Shown here: piece by piece, positions 1-8,460 of the stretch
Numbering within the stretch: the stretch's first letter is position 1
Layout: each line of letters starts with the position of its first letter
Source of the DNA: Pseudomonadota bacterium
GTDB taxonomy: Bacteria; Pseudomonadota; Gammaproteobacteria; Burkholderiales; Nitrosomonadaceae
DNA length: 64,000 nucleotides
Assembly (NCBI GenBank): GCA_018240285.1
Contig: JAFEGA010000013.1
Span: 46,034-110,033, forward strand
Direction of reading: 5' to 3'
Notes under the pieces: generated by a model
What the model was told of the DNA's origin: nothing
Seen by the model: only the letters and a program-made list of their open reading frames with translations
Database searches by the model: none
Made by a program: the position numbers and the translations under genes

Positions 1-746
1 TGAACTCGCTCAAAGTGCGGTTGCCGCAAGTAATCGATTGGTTGCAAGCGAATCAACCGGATATGTTGTGCTTACAGGAAACCAAGCTGACCGATGAAAA
101 TTTTCCGGTTGAGGAAATCGCGGCGGCCGGTTATCAATCGATTTTTACCGGTCAGAAAACTTACAATGGTGTGGCGATACTCAGCAAACGGCAAGGCAAT
201 GAAGTGATTGCCGGGATACCGAAGTTTGCCGATGAGCAAAAAAGAGTGATTGCGGCAACGTATGACGATGTGCGCGTCATTTCGGTGTATGTGCCGAACG
301 GCGATACCGTCGAGTCGGAGAAATATAGTTATAAATTAAGATGGTTACCGGCATTGACCGAGTGGCTGCAACAGGAACTGAAGGATTATAAGAAACTGGC
401 GATATTAGGCGACTTCAATATCGCACCGGAAGATCGTGACGTTTACGATCCGCAGCTGTGGCAAGGAAAAGTATTGTGCAGTCAACCGGAACGTGCAGCT
501 TTCAACGATTTGTTGAAATTGGGATTGGCAGATAGCTTCCGCTTATTCGAGCAAGCGGAGAAATCGTATACCTGGTGGGATTACCGCATGATGGCTTTCC
601 GCTTGAATCGAGGATTGCGCATCGATCACATCTTGTTGAGTAATGAACTGACTGGTGCTTGCATGACATGCATCATCGATAAAGCGACGCGCAAGCTGGA
701 GCGTCCATCCGATCATGCGCCGGTGATGGTGGAATTGTCGTTGTAA
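1..746 (+). CDS. xthA: Exodeoxyribonuclease III (5' end cut by window)
   Basis: Apurinic/apyrimidinic endonuclease and 3'-5' exonuclease of base-excision repair. The reading frame is open from the first bases of the window and reads VNSLKVRLPQV, so the true start (normally about ten codons further left, MKIATWNVNS) lies outside; the GTG at 15 is an internal valine codon, not the start. Visible family motifs are LCLQETKL with the metal-binding Glu, the GDFNIAP loop with the catalytic Asp and Asn, and the C-terminal RIDHIL...SDHAPV block with the catalytic Asp-His. About 248 of the usual 255-260 residues are present. It converges with the DUF4124 gene that follows, with only seven bases between stops. 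Confidence 0.95.
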   Translation, partial: NSLKVRLPQVIDWLQANQPDMLCLQETKLTDENFPVEEIAAAGYQSIFTGQKTYNGVAILSKRQGNEVIAGIPKFADEQKRVIAATYDDVRVISVYVPNGDTVESEKYSYKLRWLPALTEWLQQELKDYKKLAILGDFNIAPEDRDVYDPQLWQGKVLCSQPERAAFNDLLKLGLADSFRLFEQAEKSYTWWDYRMMAFRLNRGLRIDHILLSNELTGACMTCIIDKATRKLERPSDHAPVMVELSL

Positions 747-753
747 GCTGGGA

Positions 754-1206
754 TTATTTGCTGCTGCTGGATAATTCCTGGAGTTCTTTTCTCAAACTAT
801 TCAGGTTTTTTTCCCGGGCATCGATTTCTTCGCGCAACCGCTCGACACGGTTCAGGTAACGCTGGTAATTGCGCTCGCTGCCCAGGCGGTCCGGATTGCC
901 GTCTTTGTATTCACTTTTGACTTCATTGAGACGCTTTTCTTCTTCGGTTATTTTGCTTTGAATTTGTTCGCGCTGTTCCCCGATTTTCATCGCTTCCCTG
1001 CGTTTTGCGATTCTTTCTTCCACATTGCCGGAATCAACCGATGGCACCACCACAAGCGGCGGTAAAGCAATTTTCTTGGCATTGCTGGAAGGCACGTTGG
1101 AGTAGGTAACATTGCCGTGTTCATCGACATGCTTATAAACACCGGCCTGAATCGTACAGGAAAGAGAAAACAAGGCGGCAAATAAACCGGTATTTCTTTT
1201 CATCAA
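754..1206 (-). CDS. DUF4124 domain protein, secreted
   Basis: A 150-residue exported protein of unknown function. Residues 1-21 form a signal peptide (MMKRNTGLFAALFSLSCTIQA). It is followed at once by the DUF4124 signature VYKHVDEHGNVTYSNVP (about 23-39), a short beta-rich module common in betaproteobacterial envelope proteins. The rest (about 65-148) is charged and predicted coiled coil, with many Glu, Arg and Lys in heptad-like spacing, ending in a Ser run. The next gene upstream is a paralogue with the same architecture, so this is a tandem duplication. The start with a double Met fits the signal peptide. Function not known. Confidence 0.8.
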   Translation of the reverse strand: MMKRNTGLFAALFSLSCTIQAGVYKHVDEHGNVTYSNVPSSNAKKIALPPLVVVPSVDSGNVEERIAKRREAMKIGEQREQIQSKITEEEKRLNEVKSEYKDGNPDRLGSERNYQRYLNRVERLREEIDAREKNLNSLRKELQELSSSSK

Positions 1207-1242
1207 TCAGACCTCGCAAGCTATTCGTGATTTTTAGAACAG

Positions 1243-1692
1243 CTATAGCCTGGCAAGTTCTTTTTTCAATGCCGTGATATTTCTTTGGTGCAGAAACAGC
1301 TTGTTTTTCAGTTGCACGATTTTTTCCTGAAAGCTGCTTGCTTCAGGGCTGCTACTGAATTGATCCAAGTTTGTTCGAGTTTCGGTGAAATTCTTTTCTT
1401 CAGTCACCAATTCTTTCTGCAAGATTTGGCGGCGCACTGTATCGCGCCCTTTTTGTGTCGCGTCTTTTACCCGCGGCGCATTCCCGTTGGATTGCAAGCG
1501 TGTTGAATTGGATTCCGGATTTCTCGAATAAGAAGCGATCGATATTTTTTCCGCGTTCGGGATGCGCCGGTTGGTGAACGTGATATTGCCGTCTTTATCC
1601 ACATGCTTATAAATATTTGCTTGCGCGATCGCTTGCGGTATGGAGACCAATGAAATAAGGACTGCTAGGATAAATAATGTTTTGGTTTTCAT
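1243..1692 (-). CDS. DUF4124 domain protein, secreted (paralogue)
   Basis: A 149-residue exported protein and paralogue of the next gene downstream on the same strand. It has a signal peptide (about 1-23, ending AIAQA), then the DUF4124 core IYKHVDKDGNITFTN (about 27-41), then a Lys/Glu/Gln-rich helical tail that looks like coiled coil. The two genes are 36 bases apart and probably cotranscribed. The family is widespread in Betaproteobacteria and has no established role; an envelope structural or binding role is only a guess. Confidence 0.8.
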   Translation of the reverse strand: MKTKTLFILAVLISLVSIPQAIAQANIYKHVDKDGNITFTNRRIPNAEKISIASYSRNPESNSTRLQSNGNAPRVKDATQKGRDTVRRQILQKELVTEEKNFTETRTNLDQFSSSPEASSFQEKIVQLKNKLFLHQRNITALKKELARL

Positions 1693-1857
1693 ATTTAGCT
1701 AGAAGAATGTTGATAACAATTACCACAATCCAATCAGTTTACCAATGATTTCTCTAACGAAAAGCAAAAAAAGAGCAAATAAATCCTACTTATTACGCAA
1801 TGCCATTTTATTTTGCCATGCGCACCGATCCCGCGAATGTTTGCATATGATTGCCGC

Positions 1858-3267
1858 TTATAAACTGTAGTACAAGTCGAACTCAACCGGATGTGTCGTG
1901 GTGCGCAGCAAAGTGACTTCATCCATCTTCAGCTGAATGTACGCGTCGATCATGTCATTCGAAAAAACGCCGCCGCGAATTAAAAAGTCTCGATCTTTAT
2001 CCAGACAGTTCAATGCTTCATCTAACGATGCGCAAGCATTCGGTACTTTGGCTGCTTCTTCCGGAGGCAGATCGTACAGATTTTTATCCATCGGATCGCC
2101 GGGATGGATTTTGTTCTGAATGCCATCGAGTCCCGCCATCATCAATGCGGTAAACGCCAGGTAGGGATTGGCCATCGGATCGGGGAAACGGACTTCGATG
2201 CGCCGCCCCTTCGGACTGCTGGTGTGCGGTATGCGGATGGCGGCCGAGCGATTGCTGGCGGAATAGGCCAGATTGACCGGCGCTTCAAATCCGGGGATCA
2301 AGCGTTTGTATGAATTGGTGCCAGGGTTGCAGATGGCATTCAGCGCTTTGGCGTGTTTCAAAATGCCGCCGATGTAAAACAGCGCGATTTCCGATAAACC
2401 GGCGTAACCGTTACCGGAAAATAAATTTTTACCGTCTTTCCAGATCGATTGATGCACATGCATACCGGAACCGGCATCGCCGACGATCGGCTTGGGCATG
2501 AAGGTTGCCGTTTTGCCGTAGGAATGCGCAACGTTATGTACGACATATTTAAGAATCTGATTCCAGTCGGCGCGTTTGACCAGACTGTTAAAGCGTGTGC
2601 CGATTTCGCATTGGCCTGCCGTGGCGACTTCGTGATGATGCACTTCGACGCCGATGCCCATTTCTTCCAATGTCAGGCACATGGCCGAGCGGATATCCTG
2701 CAATGAATCGACGGGTGGCACGGGAAAATAACCGCCTTTGATCGCCGGCCGGTGGCCGATATTGCCGCTTTCATACTTGATCGCCGAACTCCAGGCGGCT
2801 TCCTCGGATTCAATTTTGACCGAGCAGCCGGACATGCCGGTATGCCAGCGCACCGAATCGAAAATGAAAAACTCGGGTTCCGGGCCGAAATAGGCAACAT
2901 CACCGATGCCGGTGGATTTCAAGTAAATTTCGCCGCGTCTTGCCAAGGACCGAGGATCGCGGCTATAGCCTTTACCGTCCGCCGGTTCGACGACATCGCA
3001 AGTGAGCAGAAGCGTCGGTTCGTCCATAAACGGATCCATGTTGGCGGTATCCGGATCCGGTATCAATAGCATGTCGGAAGCTTGGATGCCCTTCCAGCCG
3101 CCTATCGATGAACCGTCAAAAGGATGGCCGTCTTCAAATTTATCCGCATCAAAGTTTTGTGCAGGAATGGTGACATGATGTTCTTTTCCGTTAGTATCGG
3201 TAAAGCGCAAATCAACAAATTTAACTTCATTGTCTTGAATCAATTTCAAAACATCGGTTACCACCAT
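1858..3267 (-). CDS. glnA: Glutamine synthetase, type I
   Basis: Makes glutamine from glutamate, ammonia and ATP in the cytosol; the main ammonium assimilation step. The 469-residue length is that of GSI-beta enzymes. Motifs seen are FDGSSIGGW (about 51-59), the metal-binding region FGPEPEFF (about 128-135), the [13 protein letters not shown] block, the ATP-binding [18 protein letters not shown] (about 258-275), and [10 protein letters not shown] near residue 398, which contains the conserved tyrosine that is adenylylated in this class. A GGAGAG ribosome site precedes the ATG. It is divergent from recQ. The leader has an extended -10 promoter (see separate entry); I saw no good sigma-54 site. 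Confidence 0.97.
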   Translation of the reverse strand: MVVTDVLKLIQDNEVKFVDLRFTDTNGKEHHVTIPAQNFDADKFEDGHPFDGSSIGGWKGIQASDMLLIPDPDTANMDPFMDEPTLLLTCDVVEPADGKGYSRDPRSLARRGEIYLKSTGIGDVAYFGPEPEFFIFDSVRWHTGMSGCSVKIESEEAAWSSAIKYESGNIGHRPAIKGGYFPVPPVDSLQDIRSAMCLTLEEMGIGVEVHHHEVATAGQCEIGTRFNSLVKRADWNQILKYVVHNVAHSYGKTATFMPKPIVGDAGSGMHVHQSIWKDGKNLFSGNGYAGLSEIALFYIGGILKHAKALNAICNPGTNSYKRLIPGFEAPVNLAYSASNRSAAIRIPHTSSPKGRRIEVRFPDPMANPYLAFTALMMAGLDGIQNKIHPGDPMDKNLYDLPPEEAAKVPNACASLDEALNCLDKDRDFLIRGGVFSNDMIDAYIQLKMDEVTLLRTTTHPVEFDLYYSL

Positions 3268-3325
3268 TTTTTCTCTCTCCAGACTTGCGTCACAAATTGT
3301 ATAAATAAAGATGCATTTAGATAGA

Positions 3326-3373
3326 ATTATACCAGCACAATCCCGCGAATGATCTGAAACGATACGCGCGGGA
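3326..3373 (-). promoter_or_regulatory. glnA promoter (extended -10) with upstream inverted repeat
   Basis: On the minus strand the sequence TGGTATAAT (TATAAT at 3331-3326) forms an extended -10 element about 60 bases before the glnA start. A 7-bp inverted repeat, TCCCGCG (3341-3347) and CGCGGGA (3367-3373), sits just upstream, where a regulator could bind. No convincing -35 hexamer at 17 bp. Inferred from sequence only. Confidence 0.45.
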
Positions 3374-3504
3374 ATTACTAAAACGATTCATCGCTAGTAG
3401 CTTGGCTGATGTCTGGGCGTGCATTCTACTGTACTATCGCGCGCTAAGTCTTTACGATTCGCAAATTAACCTGCCCAGTTTTCTGTAAAAACCGGGAAAT
3501 CGAA

Positions 3505-5367
3505 GTGTGGAATTCAAGAAAATTGGATAATTCAGCAGTGCCGCCCAGAATGCCCAGCGCGCTCAATATTCTCAAGGAAGTTTTCGGTTATCCGGCATTC
3601 CGTGGACAGCAAGCGGAAGTGATCGAGCATCTTGCCAGCGGCGGTGATTGTTTGGTTCTGATGCCGACGGGCGGCGGCAAGTCGTTGTGCTATCAAATTC
3701 CGGCTTTATTGCGCGACGGTACCGCTATCGTCGTGTCTCCGCTGATTGCCCTGATGCAGAATCAAGTAGCGGCGTTGCTTGAAGCTGGGGTAAGTGCGGC
3801 TGTGCTGAATTCCTCGCTATCGCAGCAGGAAGCGGCGGAAGTTGAACAAAGGCTCTTGGCGGGTGAATACGATCTGCTGTACGTCGCGCCGGAGCGGCTG
3901 TTGACGGCGCGCTTTTTAAACCTGATCTCACGGACTCCCATTGCCTTGTTCGCCATCGACGAAGCGCATTGCGTTTCACAGTGGGGCCATGATTTCCGCC
4001 CGGAGTATATACAGTTATCGGTTTTGCATGAGCGCTTTCCGCAAGTGCCGCGCATTGCGCTGACGGCTACGGCGGATATGGATACTCGCAAGGAAATTAT
4101 CGAACGGCTAGGGTTGGATGAAGCCAGGATATTCGTATCCAGTTTTGACCGGCCCAATATCCGCTATCAAATCATCGATAAAACCAACAGCCGGGCGCAA
4201 TTATTGACCTTCCTGCGAACGGAACATCCCGGCGACGCCGGCATCGTGTATTGCCTGTCGCGTAAGAAAGTCGAGGAAACGGCGGCGTGGTTGACTACGC
4301 AGGGTTTGCGCGCGGTTGCCTACCATGCCGGTATGGACATGCAAGAGCGCAGTCAGAATCAGGAAAGGTTTTTGCGCGAGGAGGGCATCATCGTGGTCGC
4401 TACCATCGCTTTCGGCATGGGAATCGATAAGCCCGACGTGCGTTTTGTCGCGCATCTCGATTTGCCGCGCAGCATTGAAGGTTATTATCAGGAAACCGGC
4501 CGCGCCGGACGTGACGGGCAGGCTGCCAACGCTTGGATGGTGTATGGTCTCGGCGATGTCATTCAACAGCGGCGCATGATCGAGGAATCGGAGGCGCAGC
4601 TCACATTCAAACGGGTCGCCGCGCGTAAACTGGAAGCCATGCTATCGCTGTGCGAAACGACCACATGCCGGCGCGTGAGCATGTTGCGCTATTTCGGTGA
4701 AGCGGTGAATGACTCTGCGGTCTGCGGAAATTGCGATGTCTGCCTGAATCCGCCGCAAGTCTGGGATGCTACCGTGGAAGTGCAAAAGGCGTTGTCTTGC
4801 GTTTATCGCAGTGGACAGACTTTCGGCGCGGGTCATTTGATCGATATTTTGCGCGGCAATCAAACGGAGCGAGTCAAGGAATGGCATCATGACCGGCTCA
4901 GCACTTTCGGCATTGGCAAGGATTTGCCGGAGAGTGCCTGGCGTGCGGTATTCCGCCAGATTGTCGCGCTCGGTTTGCTGACAGTGGATAGCGAAAGTCA
5001 TGGTGCACTGCATCTGACCGAAGCGAGCCGCGCCGTGTTGAAAGGGCAGCAAACGATACAGTTGCGGCGGCAAACCAAACAAGCACAAACATCCGGAAAC
5101 CGGCACCACGGGGATGTTGCGCTACTGGACGAAACCGAACGGTATTTGTGGGAGCAGCTGCGTAACTGGCGGGCGAAAATGGCCAAAGAACACGGTGTCC
5201 CGGCATATGTAATTTTTCACGATGCTACTTTACGCGAACTGGCGCGCCAGTGCCCGAAAACGGAAGATGAATTGCGCCAAGTAACCGGTATCGGCGCGCG
5301 TAAGTTCGATAAATACGGCGGTTATCTGATTGAAATACTTCGCAATTGTGAGTCGAGAGCAGGGTAG
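3505..5367 (+). CDS. recQ: ATP-dependent DNA helicase RecQ
   Basis: A 3'-5' DNA helicase of recombination and fork repair. Domains in order: Walker [17 protein letters not shown] (about residues 53-68), DEAH box ([19 protein letters not shown], about 150), helicase C domain with the [10 protein letters not shown] motif (about 330), a four-cysteine zinc subdomain (CETTTCRR...CGNCDVC, about 378-413), winged helix, and a C-terminal HRDC domain (about 543-615). The GTG at 3505 has a GGGA ribosome site seven bases upstream; homologues usually begin at MPSALN, the ATG at 3550, which lacks one, so the start is uncertain by 15 codons. RecQ is a known binder of the SSB C-terminal tip, relevant to the kinase gene downstream. 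Confidence 0.96.
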   Translation: MWNSRKLDNSAVPPRMPSALNILKEVFGYPAFRGQQAEVIEHLASGGDCLVLMPTGGGKSLCYQIPALLRDGTAIVVSPLIALMQNQVAALLEAGVSAAVLNSSLSQQEAAEVEQRLLAGEYDLLYVAPERLLTARFLNLISRTPIALFAIDEAHCVSQWGHDFRPEYIQLSVLHERFPQVPRIALTATADMDTRKEIIERLGLDEARIFVSSFDRPNIRYQIIDKTNSRAQLLTFLRTEHPGDAGIVYCLSRKKVEETAAWLTTQGLRAVAYHAGMDMQERSQNQERFLREEGIIVVATIAFGMGIDKPDVRFVAHLDLPRSIEGYYQETGRAGRDGQAANAWMVYGLGDVIQQRRMIEESEAQLTFKRVAARKLEAMLSLCETTTCRRVSMLRYFGEAVNDSAVCGNCDVCLNPPQVWDATVEVQKALSCVYRSGQTFGAGHLIDILRGNQTERVKEWHHDRLSTFGIGKDLPESAWRAVFRQIVALGLLTVDSESHGALHLTEASRAVLKGQQTIQLRRQTKQAQTSGNRHHGDVALLDETERYLWEQLRNWRAKMAKEHGVPAYVIFHDATLRELARQCPKTEDELRQVTGIGARKFDKYGGYLIEILRNCESRAG

Positions 5368-5454
5368 TAAACTACTTGTTTGAATATTTGAAGTTCTGTT
5401 ATATACTCGAATCCCTGATTAAATTTGGGTTTTTTAAAGAAAGGAACGATTAGA

Positions 5455-5640
5455 ATGATGAAAAAATCAATTTTTGCTGCAACTTTATTAGTTTTCCTGG
5501 CTGCTTGTTCAAATGCGAACATGGGTGACCCCAATGCTTCGAATGCCGATTGTAAGTTTGGCGTAGGTGGTAATGGTGAATGCCTCAAAGAAGGACAAGA
5601 TCCACGGCCTTATGGTGGTACCAGCAAACCTGGACACTAA
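5455..5640 (+). CDS. Small lipoprotein, unknown function
   Basis: A 61-residue predicted lipoprotein. The start is taken at the first of two adjacent ATGs (5455), with AAGGA nine bases upstream; the longer frame from 5425 has no ribosome site and spoils the signal peptide. Residues 1-19 are a lipoprotein signal ending in the lipobox LAAC. The mature part is only about 40 residues, Gly/Asn/Pro-rich (NANMGDPNASNADCKFGVGG), with two more cysteines that could form a disulfide. A strong terminator follows 30 bases after the stop. No family recognised; role unknown. Confidence 0.7.
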   Translation: MMKKSIFAATLLVFLAACSNANMGDPNASNADCKFGVGGNGECLKEGQDPRPYGGTSKPGH

Positions 5641-5667
5641 CACCCTCAAGTATCAAAGCATCAAATA

Positions 5668-5696
5668 AAAAACCGCCCGAAGTGGCGGTTTTTTTA
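5668..5696 (+). terminator. Rho-independent terminator
   Basis: AACCGCC (5671-5677) pairs with GGCGGTT (5684-5690) around a six-base loop and is followed by a run of seven T (5689-5695). It ends transcription of the small lipoprotein gene; the A-run on the other side could let it work in the opposite direction too. Confidence 0.85.
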
Positions 5697-5969
5697 TGGC
5701 TACGAAAATTGATGCATCGAGTGCACCGGGTGCCGATTAAGTTCGTTTTTGGTGTGCGCTCATCGTAAAGAGTTTCGCATCGTTTTTTGCCGGAAAACGG
5801 TCATAGATAGATGGCTCGGATTTGTTTCTCAAAGCGGATGTAAGCAATCGAGTGGTATTTGTTGCCGCCAATTGGCAGGTTAGGTTGAATGGCATGAAGT
5901 CCAACGGTTGACGGATTCCAGTTGCGTTGGGGTTCGTGCCTCACCCCAACCTATCGCGCTTGATATTTC
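5697..5969. repeat. Intergenic region with GTTGGGG/CCCCAAC hairpin repeat
   Basis: No gene seen. Near 5920-5950 the segment GTTGGGG-TTCGTGCCTCA-CCCCAAC forms a 7-bp stem hairpin, preceded by a related TTAGGTTGA...TCCAACGG stretch (about 5879-5911). This resembles the short intergenic TTGGG/CCCAA palindromes that are scattered in many proteobacterial genomes; a similar one occurs at 57208-57232. Whether they belong to one mobile or REP-like family needs a genome-wide count. Confidence 0.4.
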
Positions 5970-7100
5970 TCAAAAGGGAATGTCGTCATCGAAGTCGCTG
6001 AATTTTTGAGGCTCATACCGCCCGATAGCATTCAGACGCGACTGAATGTTCGCCAGAATAATTCTTCTTTTTTCATCGTTGGAGGACTTCATCAAGGAAA
6101 TGAAGTTTTTAACACAAAAGACATTGAACCCGCTCTTGTGATATTTAAATCCACCATTTAGAAAACACCGTAATATGGGTGCACAGTCTGGTGCTTCATC
6201 TTCGAGCATAAAGTTTCGGTATGCCGATTCAAGCTTAGTAACAATCTTTTCATGATCGTCCGTGTATTTTGTTCCGTTCTCGATTTTTGCCACGTGCTTC
6301 GTTAGAGCATTTGCGAAGGTTCTGTAACTACTAAGTTCTTGTCCAAAAAATTCGATTTCGGATAATTTGTTTGAAAGCAATTCCCTTTCAACATCAAGAA
6401 AGCTGGTATATCGATTCTCTGGGTTAATTTGACACATCTTTCGAACAACAGATCGATATTGGAAGTCTTCGATTGATAGTTCTTGGATAACTTTTTCGAA
6501 CAACTTTCCGACGAAATATACTTCAGTAGCAAAATTGTAATTTTTCACCATGAATTCGTTTGGTGGCTCGCACCACCAGTTCAGACTGATGCTCTTGTCA
6601 AAATCATCAACGACCTCGACTCGCTTTCCAAATCCAAGATCAATGATTTTTACCGTTCCGTCATTTGTAACCATAAGATTCATCGGTCTAATGTCCCGAT
6701 GAAGTATGTTCCTAGACTCGAGGTGACAGAATCCATTGATTGTTTGATTGAATATGTCGGCAAGGGTGCTCGGGTTCGCCTTGACGTATTCATCCAAGTC
6801 AGAACCATCAACGTACTCCATAAGTATGTATCCGGTTAGTCTCTCAGGATATAAATGGTAGTTGAATACTCTAACGACGTTTTGATGATATACGTCATGT
6901 AGTAACTTTATTTCTCGTAAGAAATTATTGAAAAATTCTTGTTTGTGCTCCTCGTAATACGGTGAGTATTTTTTGCAAACAAATAATTCATCAATTACAT
7001 CGTCCCGAAGGAGAACGGTCTTCCCACACGCACCCTGACCAAGCTCGCTGACGAGAACGTAGTTTCGTTTGCGCACAAACTCGATAACGTTATCAATCAT
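5970..7100 (-). CDS. Eukaryotic-like Ser/Thr protein kinase with SSB-type C-terminal tip
   Basis: A 376-residue cytosolic protein kinase with no signal peptide or membrane segment. Kinase motifs are intact: glycine loop GQGACG (21-26), a KK at 43-44 for the ATP lysine, the helix-C Glu in LREIKLL (about 63), HRD (134-136) with N141, and DLG (154-156) replacing DFG; the APE motif is replaced by PPNE (179-182). The kinase fold ends near 245. Residues 250-360 are helical and unrecognised. The last nine residues, SDFDDDIPF, match the conserved C-terminal tip of bacterial SSB (DFDDDIPF). In SSB this tip docks on RecQ, PriA, RecO and others. The gene is AT-rich compared with recQ and ovoA, stands alone, and is probably acquired. 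Substrate unknown; a phage-defence or DNA-damage role is inference. Confidence 0.85.
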   Translation of the reverse strand: MIDNVIEFVRKRNYVLVSELGQGACGKTVLLRDDVIDELFVCKKYSPYYEEHKQEFFNNFLREIKLLHDVYHQNVVRVFNYHLYPERLTGYILMEYVDGSDLDEYVKANPSTLADIFNQTINGFCHLESRNILHRDIRPMNLMVTNDGTVKIIDLGFGKRVEVVDDFDKSISLNWWCEPPNEFMVKNYNFATEVYFVGKLFEKVIQELSIEDFQYRSVVRKMCQINPENRYTSFLDVERELLSNKLSEIEFFGQELSSYRTFANALTKHVAKIENGTKYTDDHEKIVTKLESAYRNFMLEDEAPDCAPILRCFLNGGFKYHKSGFNVFCVKNFISLMKSSNDEKRRIILANIQSRLNAIGRYEPQKFSDFDDDIPF

Positions 7101-7109
7101 GAAAGACCT

Positions 7110-7167
7110 GTCTCATTGCGTAACATCGAAGGTAGTATCGAATTAAAATAGGCATTTGAAATGAGAC
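7110..7167 (-). promoter_or_regulatory. Inverted repeat upstream of kinase gene
   Basis: GTCTCATT (7110-7117) and AATGAGAC (7160-7167) form an 8-bp inverted repeat just upstream of the kinase start at 7100, in an AT-rich region that must hold its promoter. It could be an operator or part of a leader hairpin. Sequence observation only. Confidence 0.3.
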
Positions 7168-7290
7168 GCAAAATATTATGTCACCAATCAAATTTAATTT
7201 GGAATCATTCATGCCATCCTCTTATTTATTGATCTAATGATCCAATTTAGTCGTCATCATAACAAACTAGTTTAGTTCAACAAATCTACA

Positions 7291-8460
7291 TTATCCCTGC
7301 CTGGCCCATTTGATTCTCTCCAATACCCCCAAAACCGTCTGCCTCGGTGCTCCAATATTCAACCGCATAAATCCGTTACCCTCAGACCCGAATTGCACGC
7401 CGGGATTTAGGCCGACACCGGCTTGGTGGATAAAGAAGTCTTTCAGTTGCGCATCGGTCATTTGCCATTCTCGGCAGTCGAGCCATAGCAGGTAGGTGCC
7501 TTCGGCTTTGATTACCTGTATGTCCGGTAAATGTTCCGCGACGAAGTTTTCGACGCTGGTGCGGGTGTCTTGCAAGTAATTCAGCAGTGCAGTGAGCCAG
7601 GCTTCGCCGTCGCGGTAGGCGGCTTCGAAGGCGGCGACGCTGAACGGGTTGGAGGCGCTGACGTGGAATTGATTGAAGATTTGCGTGACGGCGTTGCGAA
7701 CGGTTTTATCGGGAATGACCAGCGCGGATAGATTCAAGCCGGGGATGTTGAAGGTTTTGCTCGGCGCGACGGCGGTGATCAAGTTGCTGTTGTCATTGGC
7801 GATGGACGCCAGCACGTGGTGCCGGTGGTCGGGGTAGATCAGGTCGTGGTGGATTTCGTCGGAAAATACGATCAGGTTGTGGCGGGTGGCGATTTGTTGC
7901 AGTTGCTGCAATTCTTCTGGCGACCATACGCGCCCGACCGGGTTGTGCGGCGAGCACAGCAGTAGCAGTTTGGCTTGCCGGGCGCACTGTTCCAGATGAT
8001 CGAAGTCGATGGTGTAACGGCCGTTGTCGAGATGCAGCGGGTTTTGGATCAGTTTGCGGCCGGTTTGCGTGACGGCGGAGAAGAACGGGAAATATACCGG
8101 CGGCTGGACGATGACGGCTTCCCCGGGTTGCGTGAATGCCATCACGGCGGCGTTGATCGACGGCACCACGCCGGGGCACATCACGATCCAGTCGCGCTGC
8201 ACCGTCCAGCCGTGCCGCCGTTGCAGCCAATCGATTAGTGCGTCATACATACTGTCGGGAAATACGGTGTAGCCGTAGATCGGGTGTTGCGCTCGCTCGA
8301 TCAGCGCTTGTGTGACCGCAGGCGGGGCGGCGAAGTCCATGTCCGCCACCCACGCGGGAATGACATCGGCCTTGCCGAATACCGCCAGGCGGCTGTCGTA
8401 TTTGACGCTGTGCGTGCCAGTGCGATCGATTTCCCGGTCGAAATCGAACGTGTCGCTCAA
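7291..8460 (-). CDS. ovoB: OvoB-type PLP-dependent C-S lyase (ovothiol biosynthesis)
   Basis: A 389-residue class I/II aminotransferase-fold enzyme of the PatB/MalY cystathionine beta-lyase type. Motifs: WVADMDF near the N-terminus (about 34-40), CSPHNPVGRVW (about 168-178), DEIHHDL, and the PLP-lysine region APSKTFNIPGLN (about 236-247). Next to ovoA such a lyase cleaves 5-histidylcysteine sulfoxide to 5-thiohistidine. I place the start at the TTG at 8460: it overlaps the ovoA stop as TTGA, and homology to PatB begins there. The longer open frame to 8640 only re-reads ovoA in another frame. Function as OvoB is inferred from the ovoA linkage. Confidence 0.88.
   Translation of the reverse strand: MSDTFDFDREIDRTGTHSVKYDSRLAVFGKADVIPAWVADMDFAAPPAVTQALIERAQHPIYGYTVFPDSMYDALIDWLQRRHGWTVQRDWIVMCPGVVPSINAAVMAFTQPGEAVIVQPPVYFPFFSAVTQTGRKLIQNPLHLDNGRYTIDFDHLEQCARQAKLLLLCSPHNPVGRVWSPEELQQLQQIATRHNLIVFSDEIHHDLIYPDHRHHVLASIANDNSNLITAVAPSKTFNIPGLNLSALVIPDKTVRNAVTQIFNQFHVSASNPFSVAAFEAAYRDGEAWLTALLNYLQDTRTSVENFVAEHLPDIQVIKAEGTYLLWLDCREWQMTDAQLKDFFIHQAGVGLNPGVQFGSEGNGFMRLNIGAPRQTVLGVLERIKWARQG

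Noticed and set aside
754..1692. Two DUF4124 genes as pseudogene pair
   Set aside because: Both are open, with good signal peptides and full modules, so a functional duplication is the simpler reading.
3124..3324. Plus-strand ORFs opposite glnA and other long antisense frames
   Set aside because: These are shadows of GC-biased genes on the other strand and lack ribosome sites or recognisable domains.
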